Shown here: one piece after another, positions 17,732-25,745 of the stretch
How the letters are laid out: the number at the start of each line of letters is the position of its first letter
How positions within the stretch are numbered: the stretch's first letter is position 1
NCBI GenBank assembly: GCA_905233905.1
Contig: CAJOFN010000009.1
Span: forward strand, 1 to 33,925
Direction: 5' to 3'
Length of the DNA stretch: 33,925 bases
Origin: an uncultured Lachnospiraceae bacterium
GTDB lineage: Bacteria; Bacillota; Clostridia; Lachnospirales; Lachnospiraceae
Translations under genes and position numbers: made by a program
The notes under the pieces: generated by a model
Databases searched by the model: none
What the model saw: only the letters and a program-made list of their open reading frames with translations
What the model was told of the DNA's origin: nothing

Positions 17732-19582
17732 TTAAAACGTAGTCAGCAGCCACTTGAAGCCGTAGCCCGGGACTGCAACTGCTTCTGCCCTTACCTTGTC
17801 CCCCGTGATCATGTCCGTATACTCCTCCGGCTCGTTGATCCACGCGGTCTCTTCAAAATCATTGAAGTTGAACAGGGCGATGAGCTTCTGCTTGTTGTAA
17901 TAGCGGCCGATGCCTAATACATGGTCATTGTAGCACTCAACGATCCAAGTATCAGCGTCATTTAAGAAGACATCGTTCTTCATGCGATGATATTCAAGCT
18001 CTTTGAGCCCGTTGAAAATACGTCCCTGACGAGAGTTCTTGTTCTTGCGCTCTTTTACTTCATCCCAATTCAGATCGCCTCTGTGGATGTAGCGGCTGTC
18101 GTCCCACTTGAGCGGGTCTTCGTGATAGGCGTAATCATTGAGCTGACCGATCTCATCACCGCTATAGAGTACAGGGATGCCGGATAATGTGAACAGGAAG
18201 GCATGCATCATGATGTCACGCTGAATGTAGCGATCCTGCTTTTCCGAGTCCTGCTCGTATTCGGCTGCTTCTATTCCAAGGAGAGAAGCTGTTGTGCCGC
18301 AGAGCCTTGCGTCTCCAAGCCTCGGGTCGTCATTGTAAAGCTCGCCCCTGGAGTCGCTGCCCCAGCTATTGCCTGTCATCCAGTCATTTAAGAACTTCTT
18401 GTGCGCCACCTCCTCGATACCGAACTGCTTGAGGAAGTCGTAATCCAAGCCCCATCCGATGTCATCATGGCAGCGGAGATAATTGAGGAAGGTGTATTCA
18501 TGCGGCAGGGCGAAGGTTATGCCAAGCTGATGCTTTAACAGTCTTACGTCCTTTGTCGCTACGGTATGCCATGCGGAAGCCATGGTTGTAACATTATACA
18601 ACATGTGACATTCGGGCTTTTCAACGCTTCCGAAGTAGGGAACGACCTTGGAGGGCTCCATTACGACCTCGCCTAAAAGCAGTGTGCCGGGCGCAACAAT
18701 GTCTGCCGCCATATGCATTATGCGGCAAAGGGTATGAACCTGCGGAAGATTGCGGTTCGTAGAGCCGAGGGCCTTCCAGATATAAGGAACAGCGTCAAGA
18801 CGGATAACATCCACGCCCTGATTGCACAAAAAGAGCATATTCTCCGTCATGTCGTTGAATACTACGGGATTGCGGTAATTAAGATCCCACTGATAGGGAT
18901 AGAACATGGTCATGACCGGCTTTTGCACCTCTTCGATCCAGGTGAAGTTGCCGGGAGCCGTGGTAGGGAATACCTGCGGAACGGTCTTCTCGTATTCCGA
19001 GGGAATATCCCAGTTGTCATAGAAATAATAGCGGTCCATGAATTCCTTCTCGCCGCGTCTGGCACGGACAGCCCACTCATGGTCTTCGCTGGTGTGGTTC
19101 ATAACAAAATCAAGGCAGACTACCATACCCTTCTCGTGGCAGGCAGCGGAAAGATCAGCCAGATCCTCCATTGTACCAAGCTTCGGGTCTACCTTGCGGT
19201 AATCGCTGACGGCATAACCACCGTCGCTCTTGCCTTCGGGGCTCTGGAGCAGGGGCATAAGATGCACGTAATTGATGCCGCACTCCTGCAGGTATTTGAG
19301 ATTCTTCTTGACGCCCTTTAACGTGCCTGCAAAGCAGTTGGTATAAAGGAGCATGCCAAGCATATCATTGCCGCGATACCAGTCGGGAACGGTCTGTCTC
19401 GCGCCGTCCCAGCTCCGCAAAACGTCGTTGCGGTCCTTATAGCAGTTGTGGAGCATGGTGCAGAAATAATCAAACGCCTGCTCGTCATTGTTATAAATCT
19501 CGCTGTAAAGCCATTTCATCTCGTCGTAGTGACGGTTGAAGCGCTCTAAAAATTCGGGCTCCCATTTCTTTGTATCAACCAT
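17732..19582 (-). CDS. GH13 amylosucrase/sucrose hydrolase-type enzyme
   Basis: Glycoside hydrolase family 13, most like the amylosucrase subfamily, which acts on sucrose. The (beta/alpha)8 barrel motifs are visible: FVMNHTSEDH, the nucleophile Asp in DVIRLDAVPYIWK, the acid/base Glu in LLLGEVV and the transition-state Asp in RCHDDIGWG, a pattern typical of amylosucrases. An N-terminal helical region precedes the barrel. About 616 residues from ATG 19582, chosen because GGGGGAT lies at correct spacing (ATG 19588 is too close). There is no signal peptide, so it is cytoplasmic. Between a fructokinase and a sucrose-type PTS, it probably splits sucrose or sucrose-6-phosphate. Whether it hydrolyses, phosphorolyses or builds glucan cannot be read from the sequence. 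Confidence 0.88.
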   Translation of the reverse strand: MVDTKKWEPEFLERFNRHYDEMKWLYSEIYNNDEQAFDYFCTMLHNCYKDRNDVLRSWDGARQTVPDWYRGNDMLGMLLYTNCFAGTLKGVKKNLKYLQECGINYVHLMPLLQSPEGKSDGGYAVSDYRKVDPKLGTMEDLADLSAACHEKGMVVCLDFVMNHTSEDHEWAVRARRGEKEFMDRYYFYDNWDIPSEYEKTVPQVFPTTAPGNFTWIEEVQKPVMTMFYPYQWDLNYRNPVVFNDMTENMLFLCNQGVDVIRLDAVPYIWKALGSTNRNLPQVHTLCRIMHMAADIVAPGTLLLGEVVMEPSKVVPYFGSVEKPECHMLYNVTTMASAWHTVATKDVRLLKHQLGITFALPHEYTFLNYLRCHDDIGWGLDYDFLKQFGIEEVAHKKFLNDWMTGNSWGSDSRGELYNDDPRLGDARLCGTTASLLGIEAAEYEQDSEKQDRYIQRDIMMHAFLFTLSGIPVLYSGDEIGQLNDYAYHEDPLKWDDSRYIHRGDLNWDEVKERKNKNSRQGRIFNGLKELEYHRMKNDVFLNDADTWIVECYNDHVLGIGRYYNKQKLIALFNFNDFEETAWINEPEEYTDMITGDKVRAEAVAVPGYGFKWLLTTF

Positions 19583-19596
19583 TGTCATATCCCCCG

Positions 19597-20466
19597 TTAT
19601 GCAAGCTCGTCGAGAGCCAGCTTGAGACAACCCATGATACCCTGGTCATCGTTGAGTGAAGCAGGTACTATATAATGATCCAGATCCTTCATCTGCGGAG
19701 TCTGGATATAGTCGTGGAGCATCTCCTTTGTCTTCTGGCGGATCAGAGGGAAGAGCTGTTCCTGATGCATAACGCCGCCGCCTAAGATTATGCGCTGCGG
19801 TGAAAGGATCATAATGCAGTTGACCATTGCCTGCGCGATATAATAAGCCTCAAGATCCCAGACCTCGTCCCTGTCAGCAAGATCCTTGCCTTTGGCACCC
19901 CAGCGCTCTTCGATTCCGGGGCCTGCAGCCATGCCTTCAAGACAGCTTCCGTGGAAAGGACAATGTCCCTTGTAATCGTCGTCTTCCCTGGGCACCATAA
20001 GCATATGGCCTGCCTCGGGATGCATCATGCCATGCACCAGGTTGCCGCCTGAAATAACACCTGCGCCAACGCCTGTGCCGATGGTGAAATAAACGGCATC
20101 CGTAAGCCCCTTTGCGTCACCGTAGGTAACCTCTCCTAAAAGGGATCCATTGACATCGGTATCAAAGCCCACCGGTATATTAAGAGCCTTCCTGCATCTG
20201 CCAACCACGTCAACATTGGCCCAGCCGGGCTTGGGAGTCGTGGTAATATATCCGTAGGTGTCGGAATTCCTGTCCAGATCAATAGGTCCAAAGCAGGCTA
20301 TGCCCAGGGCCTCTATGCCCTTGTCCTTGAAATACTCTATACATGCATCCAGCGTCTCGTCAGGCGTCGTGGTGGGTATAGAGGTCTGCTCGAAAATCTT
20401 GCCGGTCTCGTCGCCGATGGCGCAGACCATTTTTGTTCCCCCTGCTTCAAGTGCTCCCAGTTTCAT
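19597..20466 (-). CDS. ROK-family fructokinase
   Basis: Phosphorylates free fructose with ATP. It has 289 residues with the N-terminal phosphate loop GALEAGGTKMVCAIG, the central FTIGTGVGAGVISGG, and the ROK metal site HPEAGH...GHCPFHGSCLEG (His plus Cys residues). It is most similar in layout to ScrK/GmuE fructokinases. It is the first gene of the sucrose set, 14 bp before the GH13 start. No convincing promoter fits in the short gap after the SRP RNA, so transcription may start inside that gap or read through from it. Confidence 0.92.
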   Translation of the reverse strand: MKLGALEAGGTKMVCAIGDETGKIFEQTSIPTTTPDETLDACIEYFKDKGIEALGIACFGPIDLDRNSDTYGYITTTPKPGWANVDVVGRCRKALNIPVGFDTDVNGSLLGEVTYGDAKGLTDAVYFTIGTGVGAGVISGGNLVHGMMHPEAGHMLMVPREDDDYKGHCPFHGSCLEGMAAGPGIEERWGAKGKDLADRDEVWDLEAYYIAQAMVNCIMILSPQRIILGGGVMHQEQLFPLIRQKTKEMLHDYIQTPQMKDLDHYIVPASLNDDQGIMGCLKLALDELA

Positions 20467-20489
20467 TTAGTTTCCCCCTTCTTTATATG

Positions 20490-20775
20490 TATAAAAATAA
20501 GAAAACCGGACATCCGACGTCGAACCCGCTACTGTAAGCGCTGACTTCCCGGAAAGCTAAACCCAGGCACCCTCACGGCACATGAACGATTCTGCTTAGT
20601 GCTGCTGCATTCCTGCCCTGACACGGTTCACAGATGCCCATTGCGCGAGACCCGGATTTTCAAACACTCCCTAAAAAGGGCTGACCTTACAATAACAAAA
20701 ACCCTCGGTCGAATATCACCCCGGCTATAGCGGATTGCCGGTTCAGGGTACCGCTGCCACCCCGGCTGTCCGGTC
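20490..20775 (-). ncRNA. ffs: Signal recognition particle RNA, long (Alu-containing) type
   Basis: RNA of the SRP. The minus strand holds the S-domain hairpin GTGTCAGGGCAGGAATGCAG followed by CAGCAC, with the conserved internal-loop bases and a GGAA tetraloop closed by an A-U pair. The 5' part (GCCGGGGTGGCAGCGGT...) has the look of an Alu domain. The ends pair, ACCGGACA with TGTCCGGT, bringing together 20774 and 20505. A T-rich run after the 3' end serves as terminator. A length of about 270-285 nt fits the Bacillus/Clostridia scRNA class. Ends are estimates. It follows tadA, as in B. subtilis. Confidence 0.93.
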
Positions 20776-20780
20776 TTTTA

Positions 20781-20809
20781 ATTCTAACTTGAAATACCTG
20801 TTATGTCAA
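20781..20809 (-). promoter_or_regulatory. SRP RNA promoter overlapping the tadA stop codon
   Basis: On the minus strand a perfect TTGACA, a 17-bp spacer and TAGAAT put the start near 20775, where the terminal SRP stem begins. The TGA inside the -35 is the tadA stop codon. Confidence 0.88.
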
Positions 20810-21345
20810 TTACTAACCTCATTGTTCCTTTTTTCTTTTTCAATTTTGAGACGTTTGCGAAGCTCACGGAAAAAATCCTTGAGTAATTCGGAACATTCCT
20901 CTTCAAGCACCCCGCGCTCCACTATACACTGGTGATTAAAGCCTGCCATGTCTAAAAGGTTTATAACGCTTCCGGCACTGCCGGCTTTGGGATTCATGCA
21001 TCCGATGACAACCCTTGGTATCCTCGCCTGGACGATGGCGCCCGCGCACATGGGACATGGCTCTAAGGTGATATAGATCTCCACATCCTCCAGACGCCAG
21101 TCCCCGGTTTTCTTACATGCCTTTCTGATGGCTGAAAGCTCAGCGTGGGAAAGGACGCTCTTGTCCTTGTTGCGCCTGTTGTGGCCTCTGGCTATGATAC
21201 GGCCATCCTGCACAATGACGCAGCCGATGGGAACATCGCCGTCTTTTAAAGCTTTTGCCGCCTCCTTGTAGGCCGCTTTCATATATTTGATGTCATCTGC
21301 CCTTGCCTGTTCGTCCACGGCTGTGTCTGTTTGCTTCATGATCAT
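20806..21345 (-). CDS. tadA: tRNA adenosine(34) deaminase
   Basis: Converts A34 to inosine in tRNA-Arg(ACG). The cytidine-deaminase zinc site is complete: HAELSAI with catalytic Glu, and LEPCPMCAGAIVQAR. It is up to 179 residues. The first 15-20 residues are not part of the conserved domain, so the true start could be the ATG at 21345, at 21339, or a later Met. No Shine-Dalgarno is visible for the first two. A strong promoter ends only about 6 bp before ATG 21345, suggesting a leaderless message or an internal start. Confidence 0.95.
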   Translation of the reverse strand: MIMKQTDTAVDEQARADDIKYMKAAYKEAAKALKDGDVPIGCVIVQDGRIIARGHNRRNKDKSVLSHAELSAIRKACKKTGDWRLEDVEIYITLEPCPMCAGAIVQARIPRVVIGCMNPKAGSAGSVINLLDMAGFNHQCIVERGVLEEECSELLKDFFRELRKRLKIEKEKRNNEVSN

Positions 21346-21351
21346 TTCGTT

Positions 21352-21380
21352 ATTATACCCTGCATTCCTGATTCTTTCAA
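21352..21380 (-). promoter_or_regulatory. tadA promoter
   Basis: TTGAAA, a 17-bp spacer and a perfect TATAAT on the minus strand. The -10 ends 6 bp before the first tadA ATG. It stands back to back with the acetyltransferase promoter, with only 4 bp between the two -35 boxes. Confidence 0.85.
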
Positions 21381-21384
21381 TGTT

Positions 21385-21413
21385 TTTACAAGTCTGCCCG
21401 GCTGTGGTATGAT
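21385..21413 (+). promoter_or_regulatory. Promoter for the acetyltransferase gene
   Basis: TTTACA, a 17-bp spacer and TATGAT on the plus strand, about 33 bp before the GTG start. Confidence 0.7.
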
Positions 21414-21446
21414 GTTTTTGAAATTTTTAGCTTCAGGAGTAATGCC

Positions 21447-21995
21447 GTGAATTTTAAATATGAGACTTCCCAGCTTATTATGAGGGTATGTACCCGGAAG
21501 GATGCCCGGCTGGTACATGACTTCTATGTGAGGAACTTAAAGGATTTTATGCGCTACGAGCCTTTAGATCCCCGTTCCGCGTCCACTCTTGTGTACTATG
21601 AGTCTCTGCTGGATATAGAATATGAGCTGCTGCTTCGGAAGGAGGTCATAAGGTTTTTCCTGTTCGAGAAGGCAAATCCGCTTAAGATAGTAGGGACTGT
21701 GGCATTTAGAAATATAAGCTTTGCGCCGCATCTGCTCAGCGCTCAGGTGGGTTACAAGATAGACCGCGCAAGCCGCCGAAGGGGCTTTGCAAGGGAAGCG
21801 CTTTCCACTGGATGTGATATAATGCTTAATGACCTGGGGCTGCACCGCATCGAAGCAACCGTATTACCGGATAACGAAGCCTCCTGCAGACTTCTGGAAG
21901 GGCTCGGCTTTGAGCGTGAAGGGCTTTTGAAAAGCAAGATACGCCTAAACGGTGTCTGGAAGGATCATCTGATATACGCTCTGGTGAAGAATTAA
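21447..21995 (+). CDS. GNAT-family N-acetyltransferase (RimJ/RimL type)
   Basis: Predicted acetyl-CoA-dependent acetyltransferase of 182 residues. It has the RimJ/RimL-type layout: an N-terminal strand (TSQLIMRVCTRKDA), the acetyl-CoA loop YKIDRASRRRGFAREAL (R-x-x-G-x-A form) and HRIEATVLPDNEASCRLLEGLGFEREG. It could act on a ribosomal protein or on a small molecule; the sequence does not decide. The start is GTG 21447 with AGGAG seven bases upstream. The ATG at 21442 reads ATG-CCG-TGA and stops at once. It ends at a shared terminator. Confidence 0.88.
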   Translation: MNFKYETSQLIMRVCTRKDARLVHDFYVRNLKDFMRYEPLDPRSASTLVYYESLLDIEYELLLRKEVIRFFLFEKANPLKIVGTVAFRNISFAPHLLSAQVGYKIDRASRRRGFAREALSTGCDIMLNDLGLHRIEATVLPDNEASCRLLEGLGFEREGLLKSKIRLNGVWKDHLIYALVKN

Positions 21996-22033
21996 AAAGA
22001 AGTGCCGGAATTCAAGGTTCCCGCACTTCTTTT
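21995..22033. terminator. Bidirectional terminator between the acetyltransferase gene and rpsR
   Basis: AAAAGAAGTGCCGGAA pairs with TTCCCGCACTTCTTTT (one mismatch) around a 7-nt loop. The A-run on one side and T-run on the other allow it to serve both convergent transcripts. Confidence 0.9.
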
Positions 22034-22055
22034 GATCTGCTTATTTAAGCCTTCC

Positions 22056-22301
22056 TCAGTCCATAACATAAGGCATGATAGCGATATGCCTTGCGCGCTT
22101 GATGGCCTTGGTGAGCTCACGCTGATGCTTGGCGCAGTTGCCTGTGATACGTCTGGGAAGGATCTTTCCTCTCTCAGAAACATAACGCTTAAGCTTGTTT
22201 GCATCCTTGTAGCTGATAGTATTGTCCTTGCCGCAGAAAACACAAACCTTCTTCCTGCGTCTTACAAAACGCCTTTTTCCGTCCGATCCACGAAAAGCCA
22301 T
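22056..22301 (-). CDS. rpsR: Ribosomal protein S18
   Basis: Small-subunit protein that pairs with S6 on the 30S platform. It has 81 residues, strongly basic, with [10 protein letters not shown] near the N terminus and the conserved [32 protein letters not shown] core. The cysteine set (CxxC plus a later Cys-x-x-His) suggests a zinc-binding S18. It is the last gene of rpsF-ssb-rpsR. The 69-bp gap after ssb contains a small ATCCGG/CCGGAT hairpin. Confidence 0.98.
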   Translation of the reverse strand: MAFRGSDGKRRFVRRRKKVCVFCGKDNTISYKDANKLKRYVSERGKILPRRITGNCAKHQRELTKAIKRARHIAIMPYVMD

Positions 22302-22370
22302 TATATATCTCCTCTCTAATAGTTAAATTCAGTAAACATCCGGCATCTGTCAACACCGGATATATAGTCA

Positions 22371-22817
22371 TCAGGCAAAAGGGATATCCTCGTCGTCAAC
22401 CCCGTCGCCTATATCCATGAAGCCGTCGCCTATATCGGCTGAAGGCATGGGCGCGCTTCCGGGCTCTGCGGGAGTAAAGCCTCCACCGCCACCGGACGCG
22501 TTCTTGCTCTCGGCAAACTCAATGTTGTTCGCTATTACGCGAACGCTGTAGACCATATTGCCGTCCTTGTTGGTATAATTATCGTTCTGGATCTCGCCTT
22601 CAACGAGAACCTTGGTGCCTTTGCGAAGATACTTCTCAACAAATTCCCCTGTGCGACCGAATGCCGTACAGTTGAAGAAATCTGCCGTAGGCTGACCTTC
22701 GCGCTTGAAACGGCGGTCTACCGCCAGTGAAAATCTCGCTATGGCTGTATTTGTCGGTCCGCCGTAGCGTGTCTCAGGATCTCTCGTGAGGCGACCCATA
22801 AGAATAACTTTATTCAT
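22371..22817 (-). CDS. ssb: Single-stranded DNA-binding protein
   Basis: Coats single-stranded DNA and recruits repair and replication partners. It has 148 residues: an OB fold starting MNKVILMGRLTRDPETRY with FNCTAFGRTGEFVEKYL, a Gly-rich linker, and the acidic C-terminal tip DDEDIPFA used for protein contacts. It lies between rpsF and rpsR, the standard order in Firmicutes. Confidence 0.98.
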   Translation of the reverse strand: MNKVILMGRLTRDPETRYGGPTNTAIARFSLAVDRRFKREGQPTADFFNCTAFGRTGEFVEKYLRKGTKVLVEGEIQNDNYTNKDGNMVYSVRVIANNIEFAESKNASGGGGGFTPAEPGSAPMPSADIGDGFMDIGDGVDDEDIPFA

Positions 22818-22827
22818 CTATAATCTC

Positions 22828-23118
22828 CTATTCCTCGTCTTTGCGAACGATAAGAAAACGAAGAACGTTGTCAGCGATACGAAGCTGCGCCTCGATCTCT
22901 ACAGGAGCCTCGGGCTCTGCTTCAAACTGAATGAAATAGTAAAAGCCTTCATTCATCTTCTGGATGTCGTAAGCAAGGCGCTGTCTGCCCCACTCCTCAA
23001 CCTCGCCGACTGTGCCGCCGAACCGTGTGATAAAGCCCTTGGCTCTCTCAACCACAGCAGCTCTGGCGTCGTCTTCGATCTTGGCATTCACGACGAGCGC
23101 CAATTCATACTTGTTCAT
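22828..23118 (-). CDS. rpsF: Ribosomal protein S6
   Basis: 30S protein forming a heterodimer with S18. It is 96 residues from ATG 23118, chosen because AGGAGG lies just upstream and the sequence MNKYELALVV is the usual S6 start. The track's extension to 23199 is the translated leader. Conserved features are VEEWGRQRLAYDIQKMNEGFYYFIQFE. It is the first gene of the rpsF-ssb-rpsR operon. Confidence 0.98.
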   Translation of the reverse strand: MNKYELALVVNAKIEDDARAAVVERAKGFITRFGGTVGEVEEWGRQRLAYDIQKMNEGFYYFIQFEAEPEAPVEIEAQLRIADNVLRFLIVRKDEE

Positions 23119-23268
23119 GTCTAAACCTCCTTTTGGTCTGTTGGCCTCCCACACCTGTGAGAAGCAAGGATAATAAGGGATCGTCATAAGGAATACCAAA
23201 GCTTAATATTCCCTATGACACCGGGACAGGAATCTCATCCCTGCCCGTATCGGTCACATACCGGTATC
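23119..23268 (-). promoter_or_regulatory. Structured 5' leader of rpsF
   Basis: About 150 nt between the promoter and rpsF hold two stems on the minus strand: CGGGCAGG with CCTGTCCCG (23221-23247) and a 13-bp GTCATAGGGAATA with TATTCCTTATGAC (23183-23219). Many bacteria control this operon through an S6:S18-binding leader with a CCG bulge. A CCG lies just 5' of the first stem, but I could not confirm the motif. Confidence 0.55.
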
Positions 23269-23270
23269 AG

Positions 23271-23299
23271 ATATTACCAAAATCCCACCGGTTTTGCAA
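23271..23299 (-). promoter_or_regulatory. rpsF operon promoter
   Basis: TTGCAA, a 17-bp spacer and TAATAT on the minus strand, preceded by an A/T-rich stretch that could act as an UP element. It follows the sirtuin gene. Confidence 0.8.
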
Positions 23300-23349
23300 G
23301 CAAAAAACAAATTTTTTATAAAGTTTAATTTTCCGTTTAGAATTGTTAA

Positions 23350-24090
23350 TCAAATGTTTATGGACGAGAGGACCTTGCCTATGCTATCCTGTATCACGAG
23401 ATCGGCTTTGGACTCTTTGCCCGTCGAGGATTTATTGATCAGCACAAGCTTATTGCCTCTGTAATAGTCCACGAGCCCTGCCGCGGGGTATACCACCAGG
23501 GATGTTCCGCCTACTATGAGCATATCCGCCATGGATATCTGACGCACCGACTCGCTTAAGATATCCTGGTCGAGCCCTTCCTCATACAGCACCACATCCG
23601 GCTTGATCACGCCGCCGCACTTGTCACATTTCGGCTCCATGGTCTTCTTGGCCTTCTGGTTCATCATATAATCCAGGTCAAAGGTCTTGCCGCAGTCCAT
23701 ACATATATTATTGAGGACGGTGCCATGTACCTCCAGGACATTTTTGCTTCCTGCCTTCTGATGGAGTCCATCAATATTCTGGGTCACTATGGCTGTAAGT
23801 TTTCCGGCCTCTTCAAGCTTTGCCAGCGCATAGTGCGCCGCGTTGGGTTCTACCCCGTCCACCAGGATCTTGTCATAGTAGAACCTGTAGAACTCCGGCC
23901 GGTTGCGCATGAAAAAGGTATGGCTCAATATCTGTTCAGGGGGATAGTCGTATTTCTGATTATACAGGCCATCCACGCTGCGGAAATCCGGTATTCCGCT
24001 CTCGGTAGATACACCCGCCCCTCCGAAGAATACTATTCTTTCGGATTCATCTATCATCTGCTGAAGCTTTGCTATTTTAGTCTGATCCAT
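23350..24090 (-). CDS. NAD-dependent protein deacylase (sirtuin)
   Basis: Removes acyl groups from protein lysines using NAD. It has 246 residues with FFGGAGVSTESGIPDFRS (NAD site), TQNIDGLHQKAG, the catalytic His in EVHGTV, two Cys pairs for zinc (CMDCG and CDKCGG), and GGTSLVVYPAAGL. It resembles the bacterial CobB/SrtN class. The start follows GAGGAGG. It overlaps the end of rsmI by 14 bp and closes the long operon. Confidence 0.95.
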   Translation of the reverse strand: MDQTKIAKLQQMIDESERIVFFGGAGVSTESGIPDFRSVDGLYNQKYDYPPEQILSHTFFMRNRPEFYRFYYDKILVDGVEPNAAHYALAKLEEAGKLTAIVTQNIDGLHQKAGSKNVLEVHGTVLNNICMDCGKTFDLDYMMNQKAKKTMEPKCDKCGGVIKPDVVLYEEGLDQDILSESVRQISMADMLIVGGTSLVVYPAAGLVDYYRGNKLVLINKSSTGKESKADLVIQDSIGKVLSSINI

Positions 24091-24976
24091 AGGCTCCTCC
24101 TCTTTTGATGCCGTTTACCGCGTCATACACCTGACGCTTGGGGATGTTCCGGTCAAGGGCTGTCTGCTTTATGGCGGATTTTGGATCCATACCCTGATCC
24201 ATGTAGCCCCGGACATGTTCTTCTATTGTAAGGTGATCGTATGCCCCTGACTTTTCCTCCTCTATCTGGGAAAAGGTCTTGCCGTCGATCACTATAACAT
24301 ACTCACCCTTTGGCTCTCTATCGGAATAATGATCAATGGCATCCGACAGGGACATTTCAAGTGTCTCTTCATGAAGCTTTGTAAGCTCTCTGCAAAGCGC
24401 TGCCCGTCTGTTGCCAAGGGTCTCGTAGAGCTCGTTTAATGTAGACCTTAAATGGTGAGGGGCTTCATATATGACTATGGTGCGGGTTTCATGCTTTAAT
24501 TCCTCAAGCACCTGCAGGCGTTTTTTCTTCTTTACCGGCAGAAATGCCTCAAATGCCAGTCTCCGGCAGGACAGGCCGCTGCCTGTAGCCGCGCAGATAA
24601 TGGCTGCGGGACCCGGGATGACTCTTACCGGTATCCCTTCCTGCATACACGCTGCCACCAGCTCTTCTCCGGGATCGGATATGCCGGGAGAGCCTGCGTC
24701 TGATATAACTGCCAGCTTTTGTCCCGACCGCAGCTTTTCCAAAAGCCCGGGGAGTTTTGAGCGTTTATTGTGCTCGTGATAAGAGGTGATCGGTGTATGT
24801 ATGTCGTAATGCTCTAAAAGCCTGCGGGATGTGCGGGTGTCCTCCGCGCATATGAGATCGGCTTCGCGCAATATCCTTACCGCCCTGTAGGTTATGTCCT
24901 CAAGATTTCCGATGGGCGTCGCCACAAGATAGCAGATCCCGGTATCAAAGGTATTATGGGTTTTCGCTGTATCCAT
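24077..24976 (-). CDS. rsmI: 16S rRNA (cytidine(1402)-2'-O)-methyltransferase
   Basis: Methylates the ribose of C1402 in 16S rRNA. It has 299 residues of the SAM-dependent tetrapyrrole-methylase fold: YLVATPIGNLEDITYRA, CAEDTRTSRRLLEHY, SDAGSPGISDPGEELV and GPAAIICAATGSGL. It starts 23 bp inside the upstream methyltransferase gene, as is common for this pair. Confidence 0.97.
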   Translation of the reverse strand: MDTAKTHNTFDTGICYLVATPIGNLEDITYRAVRILREADLICAEDTRTSRRLLEHYDIHTPITSYHEHNKRSKLPGLLEKLRSGQKLAVISDAGSPGISDPGEELVAACMQEGIPVRVIPGPAAIICAATGSGLSCRRLAFEAFLPVKKKKRLQVLEELKHETRTIVIYEAPHHLRSTLNELYETLGNRRAALCRELTKLHEETLEMSLSDAIDHYSDREPKGEYVIVIDGKTFSQIEEEKSGAYDHLTIEEHVRGYMDQGMDPKSAIKQTALDRNIPKRQVYDAVNGIKRGGAYGSD

Positions 24977-25745
24977 AGATGTTCATTATCTCTGTGGTGT
25001 AGTTGCCGGGACTGTCATAAACAATGAGAGGAGGGTCCACCTTAAGATAGGACTTTGCGCCGCGCACGCCTTCGAGCAGTACCATGTTTGGTTCATGATC
25101 CGCAAAGGGATGCACCATGCGCATCCGCTTAAGCTCTATACCGTATTCATGCATTACCACAAAGAGCTCGCCAAGCCGGAAGGGCCTGTGTACCATATAG
25201 ACCCTGCCTTTGGTCCGAAGAAGCTTTGCCATCTGCGCTACAAGCTCTTCAAGCGTAAGCTTTATTTCATGACGGGCTATGGTCTTTGCGTCGTCAGTAT
25301 TTTTAAGCCCGTGTCCGCCCTTCATATACGGCGGATTGCAGGTTATGACATCGCATAATCCACCGCCCAAAAGCTCTTTAGCTTTGAGGGCGTCGCCGCA
25401 TATCATGGTTATCCTGTCCTTTAGGCCATTATATGCCACACTCCTTGCCGCCATTTCGGCACTGTACCTTGACAACTCAATACCGGTGATATGGGCGCCT
25501 TTGTCCCTTGTAGCAAGCAGCAGCGGAACTATTCCGTTTCCGCTGCACAGGTCCAGCACTTTTTCATCCTTTGAAGCTTTGGCAAAATCCGATAGCAGCA
25601 CCGCATCCATTCCGAATTTGAATACACTGCTGCTCTGGATTATCTTAAGCCCGCCCCTCTGAAGGTCGTCAAAGCTCTCGCCTTCCTTAAGCCACCGGCA
25701 TTCATCCTGGCTGTCATATTCAGGTAAGCTACGTGGATCTGTCAT
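24954..25745 (-). CDS. tRNA1(Val) (adenine(37)-N6)-methyltransferase-type enzyme
   Basis: SAM-dependent N6-adenine methyltransferase of the TrmN6/YabB group. It has 263 residues with the SAM-binding VLDLCSGNGIVPLLLA, the acidic strand end GIELSRYSAEMA and the catalytic ITCNPPYMKGG (N-P-P-Y). The start shares one base with the RicT stop (TAATG) and the end overlaps rsmI. The same order (ricT, trmN6, rsmI) occurs in B. subtilis near yabB. Confidence 0.92.
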   Translation of the reverse strand: MTDPRSLPEYDSQDECRWLKEGESFDDLQRGGLKIIQSSSVFKFGMDAVLLSDFAKASKDEKVLDLCSGNGIVPLLLATRDKGAHITGIELSRYSAEMAARSVAYNGLKDRITMICGDALKAKELLGGGLCDVITCNPPYMKGGHGLKNTDDAKTIARHEIKLTLEELVAQMAKLLRTKGRVYMVHRPFRLGELFVVMHEYGIELKRMRMVHPFADHEPNMVLLEGVRGAKSYLKVDPPLIVYDSPGNYTTEIMNIYGYSENP

